From contig JADKFY010000012.1 of NCBI GenBank assembly GCA_016717305.1, forward strand, positions 1 through 64,000: a DNA stretch of 64,000 nucleotides. Direction: 5' to 3'. How positions within the stretch are numbered: the first letter of the stretch is position 1; each line of letters begins with the position of its first letter. This stretch comes from Flavobacteriales bacterium (GTDB lineage Bacteria > Bacteroidota > Bacteroidia > Flavobacteriales_F > PHOS-HE28). The position numbers were made by a program, and so were the translations under genes. A model generated the notes under the pieces. The model saw nothing but the letters and a program-made list of their open reading frames with translations. It was not told where the DNA came from and searched no databases. Positions 34,810 to 44,864 of this stretch are shown piece by piece.

Positions 34810-35517
34810 TTGAACCCAAACCGATCCACCTTGTTCCTTTGGGGCAGCGACCTGATCGGGCTGTTCCTGCCGCGCCGCTGTGCTGGGTGTGATACTGCCC
34901 TCATGCGTTTTGAGCAATGCCTATGCTCGATCTGCTTCGACGACCTGCCCAAGACACGGTTCCATGAGGACCCTGAGAATAGTGTGGAACAACTCTTCAA
35001 GGGAAAGGTGCAACTACAGGCCGCCAGTGCTTTCCTCCATTTTTCGCCCACCGGGAAGGTACAACGCATGCTGCACTTGCTCAAGTACAAGAACGAACGG
35101 CAAGTAGGTATCTATCTGGGCAGGCTCATGGCGGAGGACCTTATGGTGACCGAGCGATTCAGTACCGTGGACTGCTTCTTGCCTGTGCCCCTGCATCCCC
35201 GAAAAGAGTTCATGCGCGGATACAACCAAAGTCAAGTACTTGTGCAAGGCATGCAACAGAAATGGGCGCTGCCAAGCGTGGGGAAAGGGCTGGTCCGGGT
35301 AGTACGCACACCCTCGCAAACGCGCCGCAGCAGACTGGACAGATGGCTCAATGTGAAGGAAGCGTTCCAATTGCCGGATCCTGAAAAATTACGTGGTAAG
35401 CATGTCCTTATCATAGATGATGTGGTTACGACCGGCGCCACTTTGGAGGGCTGTGTTCTCGCACTCGCCGCAGTGCCCGAGATCCGCATCAGTGTTTATA
35501 CGGTGGCCTATGCGTAA
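34810..35517 (+). CDS. comF: ComF family phosphoribosyltransferase-like protein
   Basis: 235 residues. The N-terminal four-Cys zinc-binding region is CAGCDTALMRFEQCLCSICF, followed by a YKNERQVGIYLGR segment and a type I phosphoribosyltransferase fold whose PRPP loop is HVLIIDDVVTTGATL (C-terminal third). ComF/GntX proteins act in DNA uptake during natural transformation; the exact activity is unclear. The likely initiator is the TTG at 34810, since no ATG precedes the zinc motif. Confidence 0.88.
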   Translation: MNPNRSTLFLWGSDLIGLFLPRRCAGCDTALMRFEQCLCSICFDDLPKTRFHEDPENSVEQLFKGKVQLQAASAFLHFSPTGKVQRMLHLLKYKNERQVGIYLGRLMAEDLMVTERFSTVDCFLPVPLHPRKEFMRGYNQSQVLVQGMQQKWALPSVGKGLVRVVRTPSQTRRSRLDRWLNVKEAFQLPDPEKLRGKHVLIIDDVVTTGATLEGCVLALAAVPEIRISVYTVAYA

Positions 35518-35533
35518 GGAATACAGAAGAGAT

Positions 35534-35592
35534 GAGTCGTCAGTCATGAGTCGTTAGTCGTGCCGTGACTAACGACTCATGACCCACGACTC
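35534..35592. repeat. long imperfect inverted repeat between comF and the fRMsr gene
   Basis: GTCATGAGTCGTTAGTC (35543-35559) is the exact reverse complement of GACTAACGACTCATGAC (35567-35583). After a two-base mismatch the pairing continues with GAGTCGT (35534-35540) and ACGACTC (35586-35592). The left arm itself contains two ATGAGTCGT units in tandem. No T-tract follows, so it may be a repetitive extragenic palindrome or an RNA-stability hairpin. Confidence 0.75.
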
Positions 35593-35636
35593 CTTTTGAT
35601 CACTATGGACCCACCCACCACTACCTTCGCAGCCCA

Positions 35637-36122
35637 ATGGATGCTTCTATCGTGTTGCCCAAGACCGCAGACCGAAAGGCTTTATACGAGGCCTTGTTCC
35701 CTCAAGTGGAGGCGTTGTTGAACGATGGGTCCGATGCGATCGCCGCAATGGCCAACATGGCCGCCGTGCTTCATACCGCTTTCGCTTGGCACTGGACCGG
35801 ATTTTACCGTGTCGTGGGACAGGAACTTGTGCTCGGTCCATTCCAAGGACCCGTGGCTTGTAGCCGCATACCATACGGAAAGGGCGTATGCGGTACCGCT
35901 TGGAAGGAGAACAAGACCATGATCGTTGCCGATGTGGATGCCTTTCCCGGACACATCGCGTGCAGCTCGCTTTCGCGTTCTGAAATAGTGATCCCAGTTC
36001 GCAACATGGGGAGTGAAGTGAAGGCTGTTCTGGACATTGACAGCGAACACCTTAACGATTTTGACGAGAACGATGGCAGGGCCCTAGAGCGCCTTTGCAA
36101 GTTGCTCTCTCCTTTGGTGTGA
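35637..36122 (+). CDS. msrC: free methionine-(R)-sulfoxide reductase (GAF domain)
   Basis: 161-residue single GAF-domain enzyme reducing free L-methionine-(R)-sulfoxide. The three family Cys are present at Cys75, Cys85 and Cys109, each nine positions before those of the E. coli enzyme (84, 94, 118). WTGFY, LVLGPFQG, ACSRIPYGKGVCG and SSLSRSEIVIPV fit the family pattern. The stop overlaps the start of the next gene by one base (TGATG), so the two are likely co-translated. Role: recovery of oxidised free methionine with thioredoxin as reductant. Confidence 0.92.
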   Translation: MDASIVLPKTADRKALYEALFPQVEALLNDGSDAIAAMANMAAVLHTAFAWHWTGFYRVVGQELVLGPFQGPVACSRIPYGKGVCGTAWKENKTMIVADVDAFPGHIACSSLSRSEIVIPVRNMGSEVKAVLDIDSEHLNDFDENDGRALERLCKLLSPLV

Positions 36123-37720
36123 TGCGTAAGTGTTGGCTCTGGTACTTGCTTCCCCTGATCTTTGTGGCGTGCGCCCAAGTAGGTCAGATATCCGGTGGCG
36201 AGAAGGACGAACAAGCCCCGCAGTTGGTACTAGCCACGCCGCCGAACGGCACGGTCCAATTCAATGCAAAAGCCTTTCGATTGGAATTCGATGAACGCGT
36301 TCAACTTGAAAAAGTACGCGAACGTTTACTGATCTCGCCACCGTTGGAAAAATTGCCCGAGGTGCGGATCGTGGGCGCTCGCAGTGTGGAAGTATCCATC
36401 ACCAGCGAGCTGAAGGAGAACACCACCTATTCGTTCAATCTGGCCGAATGCGTGAAGGACCTGACCGAAGGGAATTTGGCAACCGGCGTGAACTACGTGT
36501 TCTCGACAGGTGCCGTGTTGGATAGTATCCGTGTGGAGGGAATAGTGCGCAATTCCTTGACCGATGCACCTGAAAAGCACATGCTCGTAATGCTCCACGC
36601 AGTTGGCGACACCGGCGCCTTCCGCGCAGGTAGACCACTGTACTTGGCACGCACCCGGGAAGACGGCACCTTCGTGTTGGACCACTTGTCGGCTAGCGAA
36701 TTCTCACTCTTCGCGCTTCGAGATAAGAACAGCAATTTCAAGTACGACCTTCCGAATGAAGAGATCGCCTTCTTGGACAGCGTGTTGGTATTACCGACCA
36801 CTGACACAACGGTGAGCAGTTTGCACCTGCGTGCCTTCCTTCCGCGTAGCTCAAAGCAGCAGATACGAGCTTACACGGTGATCCCTGATGGTGCATTCCA
36901 ACTGGTCTTTGCCAAGGCCGCCGATAGCGTCGTAGTGCGCGACGTGGAGCGGACCGGCGGAACACTTTTTTGGAAACCCGAATGGAACAACACGCGGGAT
37001 ACCGTGCTCCTTTGGCCCAATGATACCACGCTACTCGCTAAAGGTTCCTACGTCATAAGTGATGGCGGCATGGTGCTGGATACGTTGAATTACCGCCGCA
37101 CCAAGCCCATGTCGTTCAATACCGGGATCACCGCCACATCCAGTGACGAGAAGGACAATGTGCTGATCAGCTTACGAGCGGCAAGACCTATTCGGGAGGT
37201 GGACAGCACCCGTTTTGTTCTCGAACGGGATAGCACTGCAATACCCTTTGAACTGGAACGCAGCCTCGACAATGATCGCACATTGATCTTGACCGCCAAA
37301 TTGGATGCGGGCGAAACCGCACGGCTCACCATTTACCCAAAAGCCGTTCGGGATATTTACGGTGGTGTGAATGACACGCTACGCACCAGCATGGGACGAA
37401 CTGCGGAATCAGCGACCGGCTCCTTGCGCGTGAACTTGACCGGACTGGACAGTGCGAGCCAATACGTGGTTCAAATGCTCACCGGCCAGGATAAGGTCGT
37501 ACGCGAAGCTGCTGTTCCCGGAAATGCACCGCATATGAAGTGGGAACGCCTTGCACCAGGCATGGTGACCCTTCGATTGTTCCAAGACTCCAACAGCAAT
37601 GGGCACTGGGACACCGGGGAGTGGGCCGCACAACAGCAGCCGGAGCCCGTATGGAACCACAAGGAACCGGTGAACGTGCGTGCCGCATGGGATGTGGTAG
37701 TGGACTGGGGGGTGGAGTGA
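36122..37720 (+). CDS. Ig-like (Big_5) domain lipoprotein
   Basis: 532-residue envelope lipoprotein. I start at the ATG at 36122 because MRKCWLWYLLPLIFVAC gives a lipobox with Cys17. Residues about 30-130 are a Big_5/SbsA-type Ig-like domain (DEQAPQLVLATPPNGT, FRLEFDERVQLEKV, LKENTTYSFNLAECVKD). Then follow beta-rich regions and a late FQDSNSNGHWDTGEW segment. The family is widespread in Bacteroidota with unknown function. Coupled to the preceding GAF gene. A 239-base gap without a gene separates it from the adhesin. Confidence 0.86.
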   Translation: MRKCWLWYLLPLIFVACAQVGQISGGEKDEQAPQLVLATPPNGTVQFNAKAFRLEFDERVQLEKVRERLLISPPLEKLPEVRIVGARSVEVSITSELKENTTYSFNLAECVKDLTEGNLATGVNYVFSTGAVLDSIRVEGIVRNSLTDAPEKHMLVMLHAVGDTGAFRAGRPLYLARTREDGTFVLDHLSASEFSLFALRDKNSNFKYDLPNEEIAFLDSVLVLPTTDTTVSSLHLRAFLPRSSKQQIRAYTVIPDGAFQLVFAKAADSVVVRDVERTGGTLFWKPEWNNTRDTVLLWPNDTTLLAKGSYVISDGGMVLDTLNYRRTKPMSFNTGITATSSDEKDNVLISLRAARPIREVDSTRFVLERDSTAIPFELERSLDNDRTLILTAKLDAGETARLTIYPKAVRDIYGGVNDTLRTSMGRTAESATGSLRVNLTGLDSASQYVVQMLTGQDKVVREAAVPGNAPHMKWERLAPGMVTLRLFQDSNSNGHWDTGEWAAQQQPEPVWNHKEPVNVRAAWDVVVDWGVE

Positions 37721-37959
37721 GACCCATTCATCCGATCCACCACGAATCATTCCGTCTGGACCTGCTTAGGATGGTCCGCATCTCTGCGCAACGGTATGGA
37801 TCTCTCCGCGAAGGCCTACCCCGCCGACGAATACAGGCCCTTTGTCGCCCTTGGAACCTTGTGCATCGAACAGACGTAAAAACGGCCACTTCCACCTTGA
37901 TACGCGGTGGTCGTTGACGAAAGCCATTGGACCGAACCCTACGTTGTTCACTGCACTGG

Positions 37960-40900
37960 ATGAGAAAGGTGACCTTGCTAATTCTACTGCTCGTGACCGG
38001 GTTTGCGCAGGCCCAGCCCGCAACGAACGTACCTACTCGCGGTCGACGATTCTGGACCGGGTTCATGCAGAATGGTTTCGGTGCCCAAAGCCTCAAGGTC
38101 CACATCCTTAGCACTACGGCCACATCGGGAACAGTGAGCATGCCCTTGAACGCCTGGAGCCAGAACTTCACGGTGGCGGCGAATGGCGTAACAGTGATCG
38201 ATGTGCCGCTTAGCGGCGAGAACACCGGTTCAGGGATCGTGGCAGGTCGCGGGATCCTGATCCAAAGCAATGACAGCATCAATGTGTTCACCAGCACCTA
38301 CCAGAACTATACGTTCGAGAGCGGCCAAGTCCTGCCCGAATCTTCTTTGGGGAACAGCTACCGGGTGGATAGCTACCACGGCATTCCAAACTATGGGAAC
38401 CTGCACAAAAGCCAGTTGTTGGTCGTGGCCACCCAAGATGGTACGCAGGTGAGCATTACCCCTTCCGTGAATACCATGGGTGGAAATACAGCAGGTGTTC
38501 CCTTCCTTGTGAATTTGAACGCCGGACAGAGCTACCAACTGCAAGCCGCCACTGATGCGTTGGACCTTACCGGCAGCTTGGTGGTAGCGACCGCACAAAG
38601 CGGTACATGCAGACCATTTCTGGTGATCGGTGGATCGGGTTGCGCCTCCGTGCCAGGGGCGTGCAACGCCTGCGATGTGATCTTCGAGCAATTGATCCCT
38701 ACCAACGCATGGGGAACCCGATACTTCACTGTACCGATCAATGGTGTCACCTCAAGCACGTACAGGGTATTGGCCCATACCAACAGCACTTCCGTTTCAA
38801 TTGGCGGTTCTGCACCTATCCTATTGAATGCAGGACAGACCTATGAGGTGAATGGAACTACCACACCCGTCTGCGTGCAAGCCAACAACCCGGTTAGCGT
38901 GGCCCAATTGATGGAGGGCTATAGCTGTGCTGGAAATGGTGACCCTTCTTTGTTATTGGTCTCTCCAGCGGATCGTCTCTCCACCCGTGCGAGCTTCACC
39001 ACCCCAACATCCTCGCAGATCTCGCAACACAGCATCAGTGTTGTGGTACCGCTCGCAGCCGTGGGCCAATTAACGTTGGATGGTAACGCGGTGGCCCCTG
39101 CACTCTTCCAAGCGTATGCCGGTTGCAACGATCGCAAGTACGTCAAGCTGAACGTTCCTGCCGGTGTGCATCACCTGCAAGCAAATGCCGGTTTCCAAGC
39201 CTACCAATTTGGAGTGGGGTACGGTGAAAGTTATGCCACTTCGGTGAACGACATAAGAGCGATCCCCGTACCCCAAGATTCCATTGTATGCGGTGGTGGA
39301 CCACTAACGCTGAATGCTCCTGTGCCACTTGACAATGCCATTTGGACCATCGAAGGTGAATCGACCACCATCCTAGCAACTGGTAACAGCTACTCATTCA
39401 CACCGACAGCGAGCCACAGCTATATCGTTAGCGGCACGTTGCCGGCAAGCGGCTGTCCAAGAAGTTTCACCTATCACGTTGGTATCCCCTTGACCATCCC
39501 TACCTTGCTTACGGCCAATGGTAGCAACACGATCAATGTATGTCAATATGAACCGGTACAACTCGCTTTGGTACCACCTCCCGATACGGCATGGTTCAAC
39601 GTGCAATGGTCGCCTGCGGGTTCACTGAACAACCCCAATATTCCAGGACCACTTGCTTCACCCATGACCAGCACATGGTACAGGGTGCAGGTAATAAGTC
39701 CAAGTGGTTGTGGCAATTTGGATGATAGCATTCGTGTGAATGTGATCCCCGGGAAGATCCTGGACCTGACCACCACGGCAACTCCAGCGACAGTTTGTGC
39801 CGGAAGTTCGATCCAATTACAAAGCACTGCACTCCGTGTTATCACTTCGGATGACCTGAATGGTCCGCCCAATACCATGTGGACAGCAACACAGGGCGGC
39901 ACGATCAGCACAGCTTGCGGCAGTCAAAGCGGGGGTGCGCTCTACTTCAACGGCAACGGACAACGCTATGCGCAGACCGTAGCATTGAATACAATTGGAG
40001 GCGGCGAAATCCGATGTCGTTTGAAGATCGCACAAGGCACCGCGCCGTGTGATGATGTTGAACCCGGGGAGGACGTTGTGCTGGAATATTCGGTTAACAA
40101 TGGACTGGCATGGAACTCGATGGCGACCTATAACGAGAACGGCTATCCAGGGTTCGTTGCTGTACAAACATCCATTCCGGCAGCGGCCCAAGGAGCGAAC
40201 GTGATGTTCCGCTATAGGCAATTGGCCAACAATGGCGCCGGGCAAGACAATTGGGCATTGGACGATGTGCTGGTCGCCCGGTATGACAATACTTGGCTGA
40301 GCTATGCATGGACCGGACCTGGAACCGTCGGTAATCCAACCTCAGCTTCGACCGCTGCAACGCCGACCGGATCCGGCTGGTTCAAACTAAATGCAACCGA
40401 CCCGACAGCGGGTTGTACCTACCGCGATTCCGTCCATGTACAAGTGAACCCCACGTTCAACCTGACCATGACGCCGAATAGCACGATCTGCATTCCAGGA
40501 CCTGTGCAATTGACGGCAACACCTGGATCCGGAAACGGCATAACATACGTTTGGGCACCCGACCCAACCTTGAGCGCGACCAACATCCAATCGCCAATTG
40601 CAACGCCGAACACCACTACCACTTACAGTGTTACCGCCACCAACACAACCGGTTGTTCCACTACAGGCCAAGTGACCATTACCGTTGGTCAACTTTCGGC
40701 TTTGACCGTGACAGCGACGAATGATACGCTGTGCCCCGGACAGAATACCCAACTGACCGCAACACCGACGGGTATAGGGCCTTTTACCTACGCTTGGACC
40801 GGGGCCGGTTTGAGCAATAACACCGTAGCCAACCCGATCGCTTCGCCTAACCAAACCACCGCATACTCCTGTACCGTTACGCACACCGGGAGCGGCTGCA

Positions 40901-42930
40901 CACACAGCCAGACCATTACTGTGGTCGTGACGACCGGTTATAATGCCAATGCCGGTGCAGATCAAACGCTCTGTGCCACGACCGGCCACCAATTAAGTGT
41001 GCAACACAACGTGCCGAACCCGAGTTATCAGTGGACACCGGGGACGAATTTGAGCGGTGCAACCACGCAGACACCGACGATCACCACGAACGGATCGAAC
41101 ACGTATTCGGTGGTGATCACTGATCCAAACGGCTGTTCGGTCACAGACCAAGTGACGATCACCCAAGCCTTCGCTGGTTTGACCACACAGATAGATGCAA
41201 GCGCCTGTGCCGATACTCCACCCACCTTGACCGCTCCGACAACCGGTGCCAGTTATCTCTGGAATACAGGTGCCACAAGTGTTAGCATAGTCCCGGTCGT
41301 TCCAGGACCGCATTCCGTTACAATTACCAACGCCCAAGGTTGCACAGGGACCACCAACTTCAACGTGAACTTGTTCCCCTTGCCGGTCGTTGACCTCGGA
41401 CCAGATATCATGATCTGTGGTGCTGTAGGCCAATTGCTCAATGCTGGAAATGCAAGTAGTAACTACTTGTGGAACACTGGCGAAACAACCCAACAACTAA
41501 GCGTTTCCAATAGCGGCACGTACTCTGTGGAGGTGACCAATGCAAATGGTTGTACTACTTCCGATGTAGTGCATGTGCAAATGAACCCCTTGCCTGTCGA
41601 TCAGTTGCAAGATGTGACGACGTGCGCTTCCAATGCGATCAACCTCGATGCCGGGAATGCGGGTTCAACTTTTCTATGGAACAACTCAGCCACTTCGCAA
41701 TCGATCACACCAACGACAAGTGGAACCTACAGTGTTGCAGTAACCACAGCGCAGAACTGTACAGCGACCTTTGATGCGGACGTGATCTTGATACCCACAC
41801 TTGTTGTCCAACTCGGGAACGACACGACCATTTGCCAAGGGAACACACTGACGGTGGATGCGCAGAACCCTGGGGCGAATTTCTTGTGGAACACCGGTGC
41901 GACCACACCTTCGATCCAAGTGACCGAAGGAGGTACCTACTCCGTCGAAGTAACGAATAGCGCATGCAGTGCAACGGACGCGATCACCATCACCACACAA
42001 GCCGCACCACAGGACCAATTGGAGAACAGGACACAATGCACGGGTGTGCCCGCTTTGTTGGATGCCGGGAACCCCGGAAGTACGTACTTGTGGAACATCG
42101 GAACAACGACGCGCACGTTGAGTGTAAATACCACTGGAACCTACAGCGTAACCGTAACGGATCCCTCAGGTTGTTCCGCCACGTTTGATGCGGAGGTGCT
42201 GCTGCTCCCACCACCAAACGTGCACCTCGGTAACGACACGGTACTTTGTGAAGGAGAGGTCTTGATCGTGGATGCCGGGAACGCGGGTGCCACATACGCT
42301 TGGGTCCATGGACCAACAACACGCACGATCAGCGTCAGAACTTCCGGCACGTACCGCGTAACCGTGAGCAACGGATACTGTGAGCGTTCCGATGATATAG
42401 TGGTGGTATTCAACCCGACGCCGGCGCGTATGGCCGCTAGGCAGTTCCACACTTGTTTGGGAGAAGATGAGGAATTCGTTCGCCTCGATGCCGGCAATGT
42501 TGGATCCCGATACTCCTGGTCCACCGGTGAATCATCGCAAGTGATCCTTGCCGGTGCTTATGGTTGGTATGTGGTAGAAGTGTTGAACCAGTTCGATTGT
42601 GCAGCGCGCGACTCCGCACAAGTGATCGAGTATTGTCCGTCTGCGATCTTCATTCCGAATGCCTTCACTCCGAACGGTGATGGAACGAATGATGTGTTCA
42701 TTCCCGTGGGCAAGAACATTGCCTCCTTGCACTTGTACGTGTTCGATCGCTGGGGAACCCAACTGTTCGAAAGTGACGACCCCACTGTGGGATGGGACGG
42801 TACTTTCGCGGGCGATATCGTGAAGAACGATGTGTATGTGTGGCGCTTGGAATACACGTTCTTCACCGATAAGAACGGCACCCTCGGTCAACCACAAGAG
42901 CAATTGGGACACATCCAAGTGCTCCGTTGA
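37960..42930 (+). CDS. gliding-motility-type T9SS type B secreted repeat protein
   Basis: 1656 residues. The start at 37960 gives signal peptide MRKVTLLILLLVTGFAQAQ. The N-terminal about 370 residues resemble an IgGFc-binding-protein N-terminal domain (RRFWTGFMQNGFGAQSLKVH; IVAGRGILIQSNDSINVFTS). The middle has Ig/PKD-like modules such as SYAWTGPGTVGNPTS. Around 41200-42630 there are seven tandem units of about 68 residues each, with consensus LDAGNPGSTYLWNTG...GTYSV. The last about 85 residues are the type B (CHU_C) sorting domain: IFIPNAFTPNGDGTNDVF, FDRWGTQLFES, GWDGTFAGDIVKNDVYVW. It is predicted to be a surface adhesin or matrix protein exported by the type IX system. Confidence 0.92.
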   Translation: MRKVTLLILLLVTGFAQAQPATNVPTRGRRFWTGFMQNGFGAQSLKVHILSTTATSGTVSMPLNAWSQNFTVAANGVTVIDVPLSGENTGSGIVAGRGILIQSNDSINVFTSTYQNYTFESGQVLPESSLGNSYRVDSYHGIPNYGNLHKSQLLVVATQDGTQVSITPSVNTMGGNTAGVPFLVNLNAGQSYQLQAATDALDLTGSLVVATAQSGTCRPFLVIGGSGCASVPGACNACDVIFEQLIPTNAWGTRYFTVPINGVTSSTYRVLAHTNSTSVSIGGSAPILLNAGQTYEVNGTTTPVCVQANNPVSVAQLMEGYSCAGNGDPSLLLVSPADRLSTRASFTTPTSSQISQHSISVVVPLAAVGQLTLDGNAVAPALFQAYAGCNDRKYVKLNVPAGVHHLQANAGFQAYQFGVGYGESYATSVNDIRAIPVPQDSIVCGGGPLTLNAPVPLDNAIWTIEGESTTILATGNSYSFTPTASHSYIVSGTLPASGCPRSFTYHVGIPLTIPTLLTANGSNTINVCQYEPVQLALVPPPDTAWFNVQWSPAGSLNNPNIPGPLASPMTSTWYRVQVISPSGCGNLDDSIRVNVIPGKILDLTTTATPATVCAGSSIQLQSTALRVITSDDLNGPPNTMWTATQGGTISTACGSQSGGALYFNGNGQRYAQTVALNTIGGGEIRCRLKIAQGTAPCDDVEPGEDVVLEYSVNNGLAWNSMATYNENGYPGFVAVQTSIPAAAQGANVMFRYRQLANNGAGQDNWALDDVLVARYDNTWLSYAWTGPGTVGNPTSASTAATPTGSGWFKLNATDPTAGCTYRDSVHVQVNPTFNLTMTPNSTICIPGPVQLTATPGSGNGITYVWAPDPTLSATNIQSPIATPNTTTTYSVTATNTTGCSTTGQVTITVGQLSALTVTATNDTLCPGQNTQLTATPTGIGPFTYAWTGAGLSNNTVANPIASPNQTTAYSCTVTHTGSGCTHSQTITVVVTTGYNANAGADQTLCATTGHQLSVQHNVPNPSYQWTPGTNLSGATTQTPTITTNGSNTYSVVITDPNGCSVTDQVTITQAFAGLTTQIDASACADTPPTLTAPTTGASYLWNTGATSVSIVPVVPGPHSVTITNAQGCTGTTNFNVNLFPLPVVDLGPDIMICGAVGQLLNAGNASSNYLWNTGETTQQLSVSNSGTYSVEVTNANGCTTSDVVHVQMNPLPVDQLQDVTTCASNAINLDAGNAGSTFLWNNSATSQSITPTTSGTYSVAVTTAQNCTATFDADVILIPTLVVQLGNDTTICQGNTLTVDAQNPGANFLWNTGATTPSIQVTEGGTYSVEVTNSACSATDAITITTQAAPQDQLENRTQCTGVPALLDAGNPGSTYLWNIGTTTRTLSVNTTGTYSVTVTDPSGCSATFDAEVLLLPPPNVHLGNDTVLCEGEVLIVDAGNAGATYAWVHGPTTRTISVRTSGTYRVTVSNGYCERSDDIVVVFNPTPARMAARQFHTCLGEDEEFVRLDAGNVGSRYSWSTGESSQVILAGAYGWYVVEVLNQFDCAARDSAQVIEYCPSAIFIPNAFTPNGDGTNDVFIPVGKNIASLHLYVFDRWGTQLFESDDPTVGWDGTFAGDIVKNDVYVWRLEYTFFTDKNGTLGQPQEQLGHIQVLR

Positions 42931-42933
42931 TCC

Positions 42934-43722
42934 TTACAGGTCCAGCTCGAAACCATCGGCATCCAAGCCGACCGGGAACTTCGCTCTGAAGTCTTCCAGC
43001 GCATCCCATTGAAGCGTTACCGTACGGCACTCTTCCTTACCAAGTGTGCAAGTTTCCACTGCTCCTCGTGGATCGATCATCGCGGAATCCCCTGAATAGT
43101 GAATGCCCTTTCCGTCCATGCCCACACGGTTGACACCGATCACGTAGCATTGGTTCTCAATGGCCCTTGCGATCAGCAATTGGCTCCATGGGTAGCTGCG
43201 TACATCTGGCCAATTCGCGACGTATAGGATCGCATCATAATCGGCCCTTGCACCGTTTTGGCGATTGCGTGAGAACACCGGAAAACGTAGATCGAAACAG
43301 ATCTGCAGCAGGATCCGCCACCCACCCAATTCAACGATCACACGTTCGGTACCAGCTGTGAAATGGTCGTTCTCATTCGCAAAACGAAAGAGGTGTCGCT
43401 TGTCGTAGTAGGTCACGCTGCCGTTGGGTGTAACGTATAGGCCACGATTGTATACCGATCCGCCTTCTTCAATGATCACGCTACCATATATCGCTGCCTT
43501 GGTTCGATCCGCTTGTTCTCGCAGCCAAGCCACGGTCGGACCGTCCATCGTTTCCGCGAGCCAAGTGTTCATGGTGAAGCCGGTCGTGAACATTTCCGGA
43601 AGAACGATCAAGTCCGTTGGGTCCTTCAACGCAGCCAACTTCTCGGCGAACATGGCACGATTCGCCACGGCATTCTCCCAGTGGAGCATGCTTTGCACAA
43701 GGATCACTTTCAGATCGCGCAT
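42934..43722 (-). CDS. omega-amidase / nitrilase family amidohydrolase (YafV-like)
   Basis: 262-residue carbon-nitrogen hydrolase with the catalytic triad Glu43 (VLPEMF), Lys108 (YDKRHLF) and Cys142 (QICFDLRFP). Such YafV/NIT2-type enzymes hydrolyse alpha-ketoglutaramate and similar omega-amides. The gene overlaps the end of the upstream aminotransferase by 13 bases. The pair fits the glutamine-transaminase/omega-amidase route: the aminotransferase produces alpha-ketoglutaramate while regenerating methionine, and the amidase pulls the reaction forward. The stop is 3 bases from the convergent adhesin's stop. Confidence 0.9.
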   Translation of the reverse strand: MRDLKVILVQSMLHWENAVANRAMFAEKLAALKDPTDLIVLPEMFTTGFTMNTWLAETMDGPTVAWLREQADRTKAAIYGSVIIEEGGSVYNRGLYVTPNGSVTYYDKRHLFRFANENDHFTAGTERVIVELGGWRILLQICFDLRFPVFSRNRQNGARADYDAILYVANWPDVRSYPWSQLLIARAIENQCYVIGVNRVGMDGKGIHYSGDSAMIDPRGAVETCTLGKEECRTVTLQWDALEDFRAKFPVGLDADGFELDL

Positions 43723-44855
43723 AGCTTTTCGATAGCGGCATCCAAGGTAGCATCTTGCTTCGCGAAACAGAAGCGGATCAATCGCTGGTCCTTAGGAGGA
43801 TCTCTATAGAACGGCGAAAGTGGGATACCCGCAACACCCTTCTCCGTTGCCAACCATTTCGCGAATTCCACATCGGGCAGATCGCTGATCGCGCTGTAGT
43901 CCGCTACTTGGAAATAGCTGCCTTCACAACTCAATGGTTTGAATTCGGTTCGGCGCAAGCCGGATAGAAAACGATCCCGCTTTGCTTGATAGAACGCGGG
44001 TACTTGTTCATAATGCAACGGCTCTTTCAAATACTCCGCTAGTGCGTGCTGCATCGGCGTGTTCACGCTGAACACATTGAACTGATGCACTTTCCGGAAC
44101 TCGGTCATGAGTTCTTTTGGTGCAAGTACGTAGCCCATTTTCCAACCTGTGGTATGGAACACTTTTCCAAAACTGAAGACCACAAAAGCACGTTCACGCA
44201 ACTCAGGATAATTGATCGCAGATGCATGCAGTTCGCCGTCGAAGACCAAATGCTCGTACACCTCGTCACTCAACAAAATGATGCTCGTGTCGCGCAGCAT
44301 TTCCACCACGCGCTTCATGTCCGCATCGCGCAGGATCGTACCCGCAGGATTGTGCGGTGTGTTGATCATGAGCATGCGAGTACGTGGCGTGATCGCGGCT
44401 TGCACGGCATCAGCATCGATCTTCATGTCGCTACCCAAACGCACATGGATCGGCACTCCACCGAACAAGGTCACCGTGGGTGCATAGCAATCATATGCAG
44501 GATCCACAATGATGACTTCATCGCCGGGATGCACCGTTGCCGCTATCGCTGTGAAGATCGCTTGCGTGCCACCCGCAGTGATCGTGATCTCCGATGCTGG
44601 ATCGTACTTGGTCTTGTAGAGCCGTTCAACTTTATCCACCAAGGCATCGAGCAATTTAGGCAAGCCAGGCATGGGCGCATATTGGTTGTGGCCCGCATTC
44701 ATTGCATTGTCCACCAGCTCGATCAACTTGCCATCGATGGGAAAATCGGGAAAGCCTTGGCTCAAATTGATCGCACCGTTTTCCACCGCCAACTTGCTCA
44801 TGATAGAGAAGATGGTAGTGCCGACATGGGGGAGTTTCGTTGTTAGAAGGGACAT
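43710..44855 (-). CDS. PLP-dependent aminotransferase, methionine-type (YbdL/MtnE-like)
   Basis: 381 residues, class I fold aminotransferase. The Schiff-base Lys231 lies in FSFGKVFHTTGWK; Asp197 and Tyr200 in LLSDEVYEHLVFD hold the PLP ring and NTPHNPAG provides Asn. The pattern SFGKVFHTTGWKMGY is typical of the methionine (glutamine-dependent) aminotransferase YbdL group. Overlap with the omega-amidase gene supports a role in methionine salvage or transamination of aromatic/sulfur keto acids. Full length. Confidence 0.92.
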   Translation of the reverse strand: MSLLTTKLPHVGTTIFSIMSKLAVENGAINLSQGFPDFPIDGKLIELVDNAMNAGHNQYAPMPGLPKLLDALVDKVERLYKTKYDPASEITITAGGTQAIFTAIAATVHPGDEVIIVDPAYDCYAPTVTLFGGVPIHVRLGSDMKIDADAVQAAITPRTRMLMINTPHNPAGTILRDADMKRVVEMLRDTSIILLSDEVYEHLVFDGELHASAINYPELRERAFVVFSFGKVFHTTGWKMGYVLAPKELMTEFRKVHQFNVFSVNTPMQHALAEYLKEPLHYEQVPAFYQAKRDRFLSGLRRTEFKPLSCEGSYFQVADYSAISDLPDVEFAKWLATEKGVAGIPLSPFYRDPPKDQRLIRFCFAKQDATLDAAIEKLCAI

Positions 44856-44864
44856 AAGAATAAC

